From: Alphaproteobacteria bacterium
GTDB taxonomy: Bacteria; Pseudomonadota; Alphaproteobacteria; Sphingomonadales; Kordiimonadaceae
Reading direction: 5' to 3'
Assembly (NCBI GenBank): GCA_006226495.1
Contig: SBGU01000052.1
Location: 1-64,000, forward strand
Length of the DNA stretch: 64,000 bases
Below are positions 21,011 to 30,451 of the stretch, one piece after another. A program made the translations under genes and the position numbers. The first letter of the stretch is position 1; each line of letters opens with the position of its first letter. The notes beneath the pieces are model-generated. The model did not search any database. It was not told the DNA's origin and saw only the letters and a program-made list of their open reading frames with translations.

Positions 21011-21362
21011 AATCGTCGTCGTCGACGGATTTTTCTGCCTCGACGATCCGGTCGGAAAGCTCGCTCAGGTACACCGCACCCTTGACGGTGCGCTGGATCA
21101 GCACGTTGCGGCGGTCACCCTCGTCGCGCTTGCGTTTGATCAGGCCCTTGCGGCTCAGGGTATCCAGCGCGCGGGTGATCACCGGTTTGGTAACCCGCAT
21201 CAGGCCGGCAAGGCCGCGCACGGTATGGGGATCGGGGGTCATATAGACGGTCAGAAGCACGGTCATCTGGCGCATGGTCAGGTCGGCTTCCGACGTCTGG
21301 ACCCGTGTCAGGTTGGCCTTGTGCCAAATTTTCAGCATGCGCGGACTGGTTTTTTCCGTCAC
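21003..21362 (-). CDS. MarR family transcriptional regulator
   Basis: The 119-residue product has a winged helix: TMRQMTVLLTVYM, recognition helix KPVITRALDTLSRKGLI, and wing KRDEGDRRNVLIQRT. It lacks the long N-terminal dimerisation helix of classical MarR proteins and ends with an acidic DDDDYV tail. It overlaps the NlpC/P60 gene by eight bases and follows the aminopeptidase, so it probably belongs to one transcript. Its target is unknown. Confidence 0.8.
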   Translation of the reverse strand: MTEKTSPRMLKIWHKANLTRVQTSEADLTMRQMTVLLTVYMTPDPHTVRGLAGLMRVTKPVITRALDTLSRKGLIKRKRDEGDRRNVLIQRTVKGAVYLSELSDRIVEAEKSVDDDDYV

Positions 21363-21429
21363 TGTCCCATCCTAAGGCGCTGCGCAGATGCCCCTCTCTG
21401 CCGTTAACTATAGTGTGTCGTCACCGCCG

Positions 21430-22821
21430 TTACCCGTCAAGCGACAAGAAACTTTTAATTGCAGCAAAACTTGTACGCAGGCCCTGCGCTTCCCCTCCTT
21501 TGGGGCGACCGGGTTTCGGCTTCGGTGTCCAGGCGAACACATCAAAATGCACCCAGGGGATGCCGGCGCCGACAAATTTCTGCAAATAAAGCGCCGCGGT
21601 GATCGAACCGGCGAAGCCGCCTTCAGCCGTATTGTTCATATCGGCGATCGGGCTTTTGAGGTCGTCGGCATAGGGCGCCCACAGGGGCATGCGCCAGATC
21701 GGGTCCTGTGCGGTGCGGGCTGCCGCCTCGAACGCGTCCCACAGGCCGTCGTCGTTGGCGAAGGTGGCCGGCAGGTCGGGACCCAGCGCCACACGCGCGG
21801 CACCGGTGAGGGTGGCAAAATCCACCAGCAGCGCCGGGTTTTCTTCGCTCGCCAGCGCCAGCGCGTCACAGAGCACGACCCGGCCTTCGGCATCGGTATT
21901 GCCGATCTCGACCGAGAGGCCCGCGCGGGTGGCCAGCACGTCGCCGGGGCGGTAGGCATTGCCGTCGATGGCATTTTCAACCGCCGGGATCAGCACCCGA
22001 AGCCGCACCTTCAGGCCCGTGGCCATGATCAGGCGCGCGAGGCCCAGCGCGTGCGCAGCACCGCCCATGTCCTTTTTCATGATCAGCATGCCGGACGCGG
22101 GTTTGATATCCAGGCCGCCGCTGTCGAAACACACACCCTTGCCCACGAGGGTCAGTCTGGGCGCGGCCTCGTCGCCCCACTGAAGGTCAATCAGGCGCGG
22201 TTCGCGGCCTTCGGCGGCGGCGCGGCCCACGGCATGGATGGCGGGGAAATTTTCATCCAGAAGGTCGTCGCCGACAATGGTGGCGATTGAACCGCCAAAT
22301 TCTTCGGCCAGCGCTTCGGCCACATCCTGCAGGTGCGCGGGGCCCATGTCTTCGGCCGGTGTGTTCACAAGGTCCCGAACGAGCGCGACAGACGACAGAA
22401 GTGCGAGAATCGCGTCCATGTCGGTACCGGCGGGCAGAACCAGAAGGCGGGCCGCCGGCGCGTCCGCCGACAGGTAACGGTCGAACCGGTACTGGGCCAA
22501 GGCCCAGCCATAGGCCAGCCGCGCCGCATCGACCGCCGTCACGCCCTCAAGTCGGTAACTGCCGGCGGGCAGGTTTTGGGCCGCAGCCGCCAGCGACCAG
22601 GGTGTGTGCGCCGCGGCAACACCGCACAGCGCCACCGGGCCATGGTCGGTCGGCACCAGAAGGCTGCTGTCCGGCTTGCCGGTGAAATCGTGCCGCCCGG
22701 CCCAGGCCTGCCCCGCCGCGCCAAGCCCCGGCACGTCCGCCAGCCCGCCTTCGGGCACCAGATGCAGGTGCAGGGCATCGTCGGGGCAATCGAGGGTCAG
22801 GAACTGGGTGGCATCGAACAT
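21430..22821 (-). CDS. Leucyl aminopeptidase (M17 family)
   Basis: Dinuclear-metal cytosolic aminopeptidase. The 463-residue product has the metal-binding GKGVCFDSGGLDIKPASGM and the signature NTDAEGRVVLCDAL, with the catalytic Lys/Arg region intact. The N-terminal domain is shorter than in PepA. In many alphaproteobacteria this shorter M17 enzyme sits beside a C40 peptidase; here a MarR gene lies between the two. Probable role is hydrolysis of short peptides including cell-wall derived ones. Confidence 0.9.
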   Translation of the reverse strand: MFDATQFLTLDCPDDALHLHLVPEGGLADVPGLGAAGQAWAGRHDFTGKPDSSLLVPTDHGPVALCGVAAAHTPWSLAAAAQNLPAGSYRLEGVTAVDAARLAYGWALAQYRFDRYLSADAPAARLLVLPAGTDMDAILALLSSVALVRDLVNTPAEDMGPAHLQDVAEALAEEFGGSIATIVGDDLLDENFPAIHAVGRAAAEGREPRLIDLQWGDEAAPRLTLVGKGVCFDSGGLDIKPASGMLIMKKDMGGAAHALGLARLIMATGLKVRLRVLIPAVENAIDGNAYRPGDVLATRAGLSVEIGNTDAEGRVVLCDALALASEENPALLVDFATLTGAARVALGPDLPATFANDDGLWDAFEAAARTAQDPIWRMPLWAPYADDLKSPIADMNNTAEGGFAGSITAALYLQKFVGAGIPWVHFDVFAWTPKPKPGRPKGGEAQGLRTSFAAIKSFLSLDG

Positions 22822-22878
22822 GGTGTTACTCCGGGGACTGGGTTTCGGGTGCGGACGGACAGGCAGGCCGGGAACAGA

Positions 22879-23199
22879 TCAGGATTCCGGCGCGATCGTC
22901 ACCTTCAGGCCGTCCATGCCTTCATCGACCTCGATCTGGCAGGAAAGGCGCGAACTGTCGCCCTTATAGTGCGGGCTGTCTTCAAGGAGATATTGTTCAT
23001 CGTCCTCGCGGCACGGCAGCTTGTCCATCCAGCCGTCTGCCACATAAACATGGCAGGTGCAGCAACTGCAACAGCCGCCGCAGATGGCGGCCAGGTCGTC
23101 GAAATCGTTATTGCGGATATTTTCCATCAGCGAGAGGCCGGCTTCGGCATCGATATCGCGCGAAGCGCCGGACGTGTCGGTGACTGAAATCTTTACCAT
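22879..23199 (-). CDS. [2Fe-2S] ferredoxin, adrenodoxin type, unusually cysteine-rich
   Basis: Electron-transfer protein of 106 residues starting MVKISVTDTSG. The expected cluster ligands C40, C46, C49 and C87 are present (CGGCCSCCTC block, and RLSCQIEV). Additional cysteines sit at 43, 44, 47 and 63; position 44 is cysteine in some relatives, while 43 and 47 are usually not. The frame is open 79 codons upstream through a terminator, so the internal ATG is the start. It is followed on the same strand, after 57 bases, by the aminopeptidase gene. Confidence 0.9.
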   Translation of the reverse strand: MVKISVTDTSGASRDIDAEAGLSLMENIRNNDFDDLAAICGGCCSCCTCHVYVADGWMDKLPCREDDEQYLLEDSPHYKGDSSRLSCQIEVDEGMDGLKVTIAPES

Positions 23200-23273
23200 G
23201 GACTGTTTCCTGTATCTGGTCGGATTTTTTGGCTCACTGGGGTTTTCGCTGATCCCGGCACGCCGCACAACAG

Positions 23274-23303
23274 AAAAAAGGCCGATCCCCATCGGGATCG
23301 GCC
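23274..23303 (-). terminator. Rho-independent terminator downstream of malate synthase
   Basis: On the minus strand a perfect 10-bp stem (GGCCGATCCC / GGGATCGGCC) with a four-base GATG loop is followed by TTTTTT. It lies 190 bases beyond the malate synthase stop and 39 bases beyond a small frame (23343-23459), and just upstream of the ferredoxin gene. Confidence 0.9.
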
Positions 23304-23342
23304 AAGGACATCTGCATTGTGGGCAGATGTGAGGGACAAACT

Positions 23343-23459
23343 TTATCCTCCAGCCTGGAGCCGGTCGGTTTCGACCGGTGAAACCCTGTCGGGACGTTCC
23401 CTGGTGTTGAAACGATCCTTCGGCAGATTGGGGCACTGCATCTCGAACGTCTCACGCAT
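23343..23459 (-). CDS. Possible small protein (38 residues) between malate synthase and its terminator
   Basis: An ATG-initiated frame encoding 38 residues (starting MRETFEMQCPNLPKD, ending RLQAGG). It lies 34 bases after the malate synthase stop and stops 39 bases before the strong terminator, so it should be on the same mRNA. Third codon positions are mostly G or C, as in neighbouring genes. It is very rich in Arg, Glu and Asp with one cysteine. The upstream ribosome-binding site is weak. A real small protein and a structured 3' untranslated region are both possible. Confidence 0.4.
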   Translation of the reverse strand: MRETFEMQCPNLPKDRFNTRERPDRVSPVETDRLQAGG

Positions 23460-23493
23460 GGTTTCTGTCTTTCGCTATCTCTCCAGGCGAAGG

Positions 23494-25104
23494 TTACTTG
23501 ATGAATTCATAGGCCGGCGTGGTCAGGAACTCGGCCAGCTCGTCCGCGAACACCAGCTCGAGGAACAGGGCGCCGGCCTCTCTCAGGTGACCGGCCCTGA
23601 AGGCATCGGCGCCCAGCGCATGTTCAAGCTTCGCCATTTCGTCGGCATAAAACGCGCGCACCAGGGGTTCGGTGATCGGCCGGTCGTCCGACAGGCTGGC
23701 GCCCAGCCTGAGCTGCTGCCAGAGCTGCGTGCGGCTGATCTCGGCCGTCGCGGCGTCTTCCATCAGGTTGTAAAGCGGCACAGCCCCCCGGCCCGAAAGC
23801 CAGGCAGCCAGATACTGGACACCGACCCGGATATTTTCGCGCACGCCGGCCTCAGTGATGCTGCCCTTGTGGGGCGCGAGCAGGTCCTCGCGGGAAATCG
23901 TCAGATCATTGCGCATACGGTGAAGCTGGTTCCGGCCCGGCATCAGCCGGTCGAACATTTCTTTGGCCACCGGCACCAGGGCGGGGTGCGCCACCCAGGT
24001 ACCGTCGTGCCCGATGCTGGCTTCGCGGTCCTTGTCGGCGCGTACCTTGGCAAACGCCGCCGCGTTGGCGGCTTCGTCGCCCTTCACCGGAATCTGGGCC
24101 GCCATGCCGCCCATGGCGTGGGCGCCTCGCCGGTGGCAGGTTTTGATAAGCAAAAGCGCGTAGGCTTTTAGGAAGGCTTCGCCCATCACAACCTGCGACC
24201 GGTCCGGCAGCAAAAACGCAGGGTTTTTGCCGATCCGCTTGATATAGCTGAAGATATAATCCCAGCGGCCGCAGTTGAGGCCGACGATATGGTCCTTGAG
24301 CGCGAACAGGATTTCATCCATCTCGAACGCCGCCGGCAGGGTTTCGATGAGCACGGTTGCCTTGATGGTGCCATGGGCGAGGCCAAGGGCCTTTTCCGTG
24401 TGTGTGAACACATCGTCCCACAGTTTGGCTTCCCGGTGGCTTTCCATCTTGGGCAGGTAGAAATAGGGGCCTGTGCCGCGCTCAAGAAGCGCCCTGGCAT
24501 TATGGTATATATAGAGCCCAAAATCGAACAGGCTGGCGGAAACCGGCGCGCCGTCCAGTTCTGCATGGGCTTCGAGCATGTGCCAGCCGCGCGGGCGCAC
24601 CTTGAGGACCGCGGTCTTTTCCCCCAAGGCATAGGCCTTGCCCGACACGGGGTCGGTATAGGCGAGTGTGCCGTGCGCATAATCAAACAGGTTGGTCTGG
24701 CCGTCGATCATGTTTTCCCAGGTCGGGGCCGAGGCATCCTCGAAATCCGCCATGAAAACATTGGCGCCCGAATTGAAGGCGTTGATCATCATCTTGCGGT
24801 CGACCGGGCCGGTGATTTCAACCCGCCGGTCCTTGAGGTCCTCGGGTGTACCCAGGATTTTCCAGTCGCTTTCGCGGATGTCGCGGGTCTCAGGCAGGAA
24901 ATCCGGCAATTCACCGGCATCGAAGCGCACCTGGCGTTCGCGGCGTGCCTTGATCAGCTCGCGCCGGCGCGCGCCAAACAGGGTCTCGAGCTCCGCCACA
25001 AAGGCCAGCGCGCCCGGGCTCAGGATGCGTGCGTACCCGTCCTTGACGGGGGCGACGATCTCCAGCCTTTCGGATTCCGGCACACGGCGGGCAGTAGCAG
25101 ACAT
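23494..25104 (-). CDS. aceB: Malate synthase A
   Basis: Condenses glyoxylate with acetyl-CoA to malate in the glyoxylate shunt. The 536-residue length fits isoform A, not the longer GlcB. The family signature KDHIVGLNCGRWDYIF is at about 257-272. The catalytic arginine region VRPRGWHMLEAH and C-terminal FLTTPAYEFIK are typical. No isocitrate lyase gene is in the window. Divergent from an ScfR-type regulator across a 383-base region with putative operators. Confidence 0.95.
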   Translation of the reverse strand: MSATARRVPESERLEIVAPVKDGYARILSPGALAFVAELETLFGARRRELIKARRERQVRFDAGELPDFLPETRDIRESDWKILGTPEDLKDRRVEITGPVDRKMMINAFNSGANVFMADFEDASAPTWENMIDGQTNLFDYAHGTLAYTDPVSGKAYALGEKTAVLKVRPRGWHMLEAHAELDGAPVSASLFDFGLYIYHNARALLERGTGPYFYLPKMESHREAKLWDDVFTHTEKALGLAHGTIKATVLIETLPAAFEMDEILFALKDHIVGLNCGRWDYIFSYIKRIGKNPAFLLPDRSQVVMGEAFLKAYALLLIKTCHRRGAHAMGGMAAQIPVKGDEAANAAAFAKVRADKDREASIGHDGTWVAHPALVPVAKEMFDRLMPGRNQLHRMRNDLTISREDLLAPHKGSITEAGVRENIRVGVQYLAAWLSGRGAVPLYNLMEDAATAEISRTQLWQQLRLGASLSDDRPITEPLVRAFYADEMAKLEHALGADAFRAGHLREAGALFLELVFADELAEFLTTPAYEFIK

Positions 25105-25220
25105 TTCGAGCCCTTCCTCAAACTCTGTGAAATTTTATTGCGACCTTCGCAGCCTGTATTTCACGAATCTTTCGGAAGCAAAATATCAATTGATACAAAA
25201 AGTGTTCCAAAGTATGCGTT

Positions 25221-25257
25221 TGTAAATGTCAAATTGTTGATATGTAAATTATGTAAA
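25221..25257. promoter_or_regulatory. Three TGTAAA repeats, candidate operator for the aceB regulator
   Basis: TGTAAA occurs at 25221-25226, 25243-25248 and 25252-25257 in an AT-rich stretch about 120 bases upstream of aceB. Regulators of the RamB/ScfR type bind AT-rich sites near glyoxylate-cycle and short-chain acyl-CoA genes. The assignment is by position only. Confidence 0.4.
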
Positions 25258-25334
25258 CGGCGACAAGTTTGACGTGATGCGTGGGTGAAGGGTAGCAAGC
25301 GTTCTCTCTATACCCTCGTCATTCGCCCTCTATC

Positions 25335-25433
25335 TTCGTCATTCGCCGGCCTGACCGGCGAATCCAGGCGCTCGGTATGTACCGGCCAGCATCGGCGCTG
25401 CTGGACCCGCCGATCCAGTCGGCGGGTGACGAC
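25335..25433. repeat. Extragenic palindromic repeat
   Basis: An imperfect inverted pair: a left arm CGTCATTCGCCGGCCTGACC followed by GGCGAATCCAGG, and a right arm from CTGGACCCGCCGATCCAGTC to GGCGGGTGACG. Each arm is itself a small hairpin. The general pattern (CGTCATTC...GAATCCAGG) resembles extragenic palindromes widespread in alphaproteobacteria. A partial extra copy (CGTCATTCGCC) lies at about 25317-25327. Confidence 0.7.
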
Positions 25434-25487
25434 AATGAGGTAGGTGCATGTACACCGTCCGTCCGATGACAATCTGGGAGAGCCGAC

Positions 25488-26924
25488 ATGGCTGACATGG
25501 CGACCAAAAAGATCTTCGCGGGGCCGCGTATCCGCAGGCTTCGGCGTGAACTGGCGCTGTCCCAGTCGCAGATGGCGTCGGAGCTTGGTTTTTCCACCAG
25601 CTATCTGAACCTGGTGGAGCGCAACCAGCGCCCGGTGTCGGCCCAGTTCCTGCTGCGCCTTGCCGAAGTCTATGATGTCGAACTGACCGCCTTTGCCGGC
25701 ACCGACGAGGCCCGCGCCTTTGCCGACCTCAGTGAAATCCTGGCCGACCCCATGTTCAAAAGCATCGGCCTGGCGCGCGGCGAGGTGCAGGACATGGCCG
25801 ATGCCGCCCCCAAGGCGGTCGAGGCCTTCAGCCTCCTCTATAAGTCCTTCCGGCAGGCACGCCAGAGCGCGACCGAGCTTTCAAGCCAGTTTGTCGAACG
25901 CGACACGGTCGAAATGGATGTCATTTTCCCGGTCGACGAGGTGCGTGACTTCATTCATGAGCGGAAGAATTATTTCGCCGAACTGGATGAAGCGGCGGAA
26001 AGCCTGCATGCGGAAATCGGCCTCAACCGCGATGACGCCTTCATGGTGCTGCAGGCCCGGCTGGACGAGGAACATGGCATCCGGGTGCGCATCATGCCCC
26101 ATGAGGTGATGCCCGAAACCCTGCGCCATTTCGACCTGCACCGGCGGCAACTGCTGATCTCGGAAATGATCGATATGCCGGCGCGGCTGTTCCAGCTCGC
26201 GTTCCAGATCGCCATGCTGGAGATGAAGCCGATCATCGGCCGCATTGGTGACAGCCACACCTTCCAGACCGAAGAAGCACGGCGGCTGGTGCGCATCAGC
26301 CTCGCCAACTATTTCGCGGGCGCGCTTCTGATGCCTTATGGCCGGTTCCTGAAGGACGCCAGGGCGCTGAAGTATGACATCGAACATCTGGGGCGGCGCT
26401 ACGGCGCCAGCTTCGAACAGGTCTGCCACCGGCTGACCACCCTGCAGCGCCCCGGCGAACGCGGCATTCCCTTCTTTTTCATCCGTATCGACAAGGCGGG
26501 CAACGTGTCCAAACGCTATTCCGCCGGGCGCTTCCATTTCTCGCGCTTCGGCGGCACCTGCCCCTTGTGGAGCGTGCATGACACCTTCTCGAACCCCGGC
26601 CGTATCGTCACCCAGATCATCCGCATGCCGGACGAAACCACCTATTTTTCCGTGGCCCGCACGGTCCGGCGCGTCAGCGCCCTGTTTGGCGAACCTGAAC
26701 AGCAACTGGCCATCGGCCTTGGCTGCGACATCGCCTATGCCCGCGATCTGGTGTATGCCAAGGGCCATAATCTCGAAACGCCGGACGCCACACCCATCGG
26801 CCCCAACTGCCGCCTGTGCGAACGCCCCAACTGCGCCCAGCGCGCCCATCCGCCCCTGACCAAAAACATCCTGCTCGACGAACGCTCGCGCGGCCTGTCG
26901 GCCTATCGCTTCAGCCCGGAATAG
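25488..26924 (+). CDS. ScfR/RamB-like helix-turn-helix transcriptional regulator
   Basis: Short-chain fatty-acyl/acetate regulator family. The 478-residue product has an N-terminal Xre-type HTH (IRRLRRELALSQSQMASELG, then NLVERNQRPVS). An M78/IrrE-like middle with ISLANYFAGALLMPYGRF follows, and a C-terminal DUF2083-type domain ends in a cysteine cluster (CRLCERPNCAQRAHPP) that may bind metal. GGGAGAG precedes the ATG. Divergence from aceB suggests control of the glyoxylate shunt by acyl-CoA status, an inference from known RamB-type regulators. Confidence 0.85.
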   Translation: MADMATKKIFAGPRIRRLRRELALSQSQMASELGFSTSYLNLVERNQRPVSAQFLLRLAEVYDVELTAFAGTDEARAFADLSEILADPMFKSIGLARGEVQDMADAAPKAVEAFSLLYKSFRQARQSATELSSQFVERDTVEMDVIFPVDEVRDFIHERKNYFAELDEAAESLHAEIGLNRDDAFMVLQARLDEEHGIRVRIMPHEVMPETLRHFDLHRRQLLISEMIDMPARLFQLAFQIAMLEMKPIIGRIGDSHTFQTEEARRLVRISLANYFAGALLMPYGRFLKDARALKYDIEHLGRRYGASFEQVCHRLTTLQRPGERGIPFFFIRIDKAGNVSKRYSAGRFHFSRFGGTCPLWSVHDTFSNPGRIVTQIIRMPDETTYFSVARTVRRVSALFGEPEQQLAIGLGCDIAYARDLVYAKGHNLETPDATPIGPNCRLCERPNCAQRAHPPLTKNILLDERSRGLSAYRFSPE

Positions 26925-26942
26925 GGCGCAAAATAAGCGCGT

Positions 26943-27004
26943 AATAATATTACCCGGAAATTCCAGCGGTTTTCTGCGGTATTTTTATATTGTATAATAT
27001 TATT
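26943..27004. promoter_or_regulatory. Inverted repeat with TATAAT upstream of sdaA
   Basis: A perfect 10-base inverted pair, AATAATATTA (26943-26952) and TAATATTATT (26995-27004), with near-matching GCGC flanks, is separated by 42 bases. The right arm overlaps a TATAAT (26993-26998), a good -10 box for sdaA 95 bases downstream; a matching -35 is weak. It could be an operator, a looping site or a terminator of the upstream regulator gene. Confidence 0.45.
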
Positions 27005-27093
27005 GCGCAGATTTTGGTGTGAGGCCATTGCCTTCAGGGCACTTCCGGCATAGGTTGGCGGCGACCAAAAACCGCGTCAGGAAGGCCCGTTTC

Positions 27094-28488
<1,395 letters not shown>

Positions 28489-28510
28489 GCTGAATCCGGA
28501 ACTCTCAAAC

Positions 28511-28642
28511 ACCGCTCGCCCTGAGCCTGCCTGTGGGCAGATGGCATGCGACAAACCACCTGAACACCGTTCGGGCTGAGCCTGTCGAAGCCCATGGCCA
28601 CAGCCCGGCATTTTGCCCTTCGACAGGCTCAGGGCGAGCGGT
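28511..28642. repeat. Extragenic palindromic repeat cluster
   Basis: Three related units: ACCGCTCGCCCTGAGCCTGC (28511-28530), ACCGTTCGGGCTGAGCCTGT followed by CGAAGCCC (28566-28593), and the inverted copy GCCCTTCGACAGGCTCAGGG followed by CGAGCGGT (28615-28642). The last two form a long inverted repeat. The unit type CTTCGACAGGCTCAG is common between genes in sphingomonads and relatives. Confidence 0.75.
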
Positions 28643-28681
28643 AGTCTGGTGCCTTGCAGTATTGAGCCTTGGGGAGGGCGT

Positions 28682-30364
28682 ATGGACAGCCATGTGAAAG
28701 GTGCGACCGACGCACCCCTGATCGACATCACCATCGGGCGGCAGCTTGAAGAAACCGCGGCGCGCTTCGGCGGCCATGACGCGGTCATTTTCCGGGAAAG
28801 CTGCACGCGGCTCAGTTACGCCGCCCTGAATGCAGAAGCCGATGCTGTGGCCGCCGGGCTTCTGGCGCTGGGCCTTGAACCGGGTGACCGGGTCGGCGTC
28901 TGGGCGCCCAACCGGCTGGAATGGGTCCTGATGCAGTTCGCGACCGCCAAGGCCGGTCTCATTCAGGTGAATATCAACCCCGCCTACCGGCTGGCCGAGC
29001 TTGAGTATGCGCTGAATTTGGTAGAATGCCGCGCCGTGGTGCTGGCCGAACGTTTCAAGACATCCGACTATACCGGCATGCTGCAGACCCTGGCGCCCGA
29101 ACTGGCGGTCAGCACCCCCGGTGCATTGAAGGCCGAACGGCTGCCAGCCCTGGAGATGGTGATCACCATGGGGGACATCGCGCCCGCCGGTTTCCTGCGC
29201 TTCGCGGACATCAAGGGGCTGGCGACGGATGCCGAGCGCACGCGGCTCGCCAAAATCGGGGCCACGCTCCGGCCCGATGACCCGATCAATATCCAGTTCA
29301 CCTCCGGCACCACGGGTGCGCCGAAGGGCGCCACCCTCAGCCACCGCAATATCCTGAACAATGGCTGGTTCGTCGGCCAGGCCATGGGTTTTTCCGACCG
29401 GGACCGCCTGTGCATTCCCGTGCCGCTGTATCACTGTTTCGGCATGGTGATGTCGGTCCTGACCTCAGTCACCCACGGGGCCGCGATGGTGTTCCCGTCA
29501 GAGGGCTTCGAACCCGAATCGGTGCTGGCGGCGGTGGAGGCCGAAGCCTGCACCGCGCTGCACGGTGTGCCCACCATGTTCATTGCCGAACTGGCGGTGC
29601 CGAACCGGGCGGATTACGACCTCTCCACCCTCAGGACCGGCATCATGGCCGGTGCGCCCTGCCCGATCGAGGTGATGAAACGGGTGATTGCCGACATGAA
29701 CATGCGCGATTGCACCATCGCCTACGGCATGACCGAAACCAGCCCGGTCAGTTTCCAGACCGGCATGGACGACCCCATTGAACGCAAGGTTTCCACAGTC
29801 GGGCGTGTGCAGCCGCATGTGGAAGTGAAGCTGATCGACGAACAGGGCCACACGGTGGAACGCGGCCTGCAGGGCGAGATTTGCACCCGCGGGTACCTGG
29901 TGATGCAGGGCTACTGGAACGACCCCGAACGCACGGCGGAAGCGGTGGATGCGGACGGCTGGATGCACACGGGCGACCTGGGCGTGATCGACGAGGAAGG
30001 CTATTGCAACATCACCGGCCGGCTGAAGGACATGCTGGTGCGCGGCGGCGAGAATGTCTATCCGCGCGAGATCGAGGAATTCCTCTACCGGCATGAAGCC
30101 ATTCGTGACGTGCAGGTGTTCGGTGTGCCCGACGCGCGATTCGGCGAGGAAATCTGTGCCTGGATTGCGCTACATGACGGCGCGGCCCTCTCGGACGAGG
30201 ATATCAGGGCCTTCTGCCAGGGCCAGATCGCCCACTATAAGGTGCCGCGTTATGTGCGATTCGTCGACGAATTCCCCATGACCGTCACCGGCAAGATCCA
30301 GAAATTCATCATGCGCGAGCGCATGATCGCGGAACTCGGCCTTGTTGAGGAAGATACGGCCTGA
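28682..30364 (+). CDS. AMP-binding acyl-CoA synthetase
   Basis: ANL superfamily ligase that activates a carboxylic acid to its CoA thioester through an acyl-adenylate. The 560-residue product has the P-loop [15 protein letters not shown], motif [26 protein letters not shown] and the C-terminal hinge [20 protein letters not shown], ending with the catalytic lysine in VTGKIQK. Medium- to long-chain fatty acids are the likely substrates for this FadD-like subgroup, but specificity is not readable. It is not close to the aryl-CoA ligase at 38.4 kb. Confidence 0.9.
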   Translation: MDSHVKGATDAPLIDITIGRQLEETAARFGGHDAVIFRESCTRLSYAALNAEADAVAAGLLALGLEPGDRVGVWAPNRLEWVLMQFATAKAGLIQVNINPAYRLAELEYALNLVECRAVVLAERFKTSDYTGMLQTLAPELAVSTPGALKAERLPALEMVITMGDIAPAGFLRFADIKGLATDAERTRLAKIGATLRPDDPINIQFTSGTTGAPKGATLSHRNILNNGWFVGQAMGFSDRDRLCIPVPLYHCFGMVMSVLTSVTHGAAMVFPSEGFEPESVLAAVEAEACTALHGVPTMFIAELAVPNRADYDLSTLRTGIMAGAPCPIEVMKRVIADMNMRDCTIAYGMTETSPVSFQTGMDDPIERKVSTVGRVQPHVEVKLIDEQGHTVERGLQGEICTRGYLVMQGYWNDPERTAEAVDADGWMHTGDLGVIDEEGYCNITGRLKDMLVRGGENVYPREIEEFLYRHEAIRDVQVFGVPDARFGEEICAWIALHDGAALSDEDIRAFCQGQIAHYKVPRYVRFVDEFPMTVTGKIQKFIMRERMIAELGLVEEDTA

Positions 30365-30451
30365 ACGTCCGCCACGCCATGAATCCGCCATGAAGAGCGC
30401 TAGGATGGGGCCCAATCAACAAGGCCCCAACAAGCGCATGAGAGCGAGATC

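Larger units (their letters stand above)
25105..25487. other. Divergent aceB-regulator control region
   Basis: A 383-base gap. The aceB-proximal part is AT-rich and carries three TGTAAA copies, probably promoter and operator. The regulator-proximal part (25335-25433) holds an extragenic palindromic repeat. No gene is seen. Confidence 0.65.

Noticed and set aside
23200-23436. N-terminal extension of the ferredoxin
   Set aside because: It would run through the malate synthase terminator hairpin and adds sequence unlike any ferredoxin; the ATG at 23199 gives the usual start.
28682-30364. Acyl-CoA synthetase as part of the aminobenzoate pathway
   Set aside because: It belongs to the fatty-acid type group, has no shared operator, and is on the opposite strand beyond unrelated genes.
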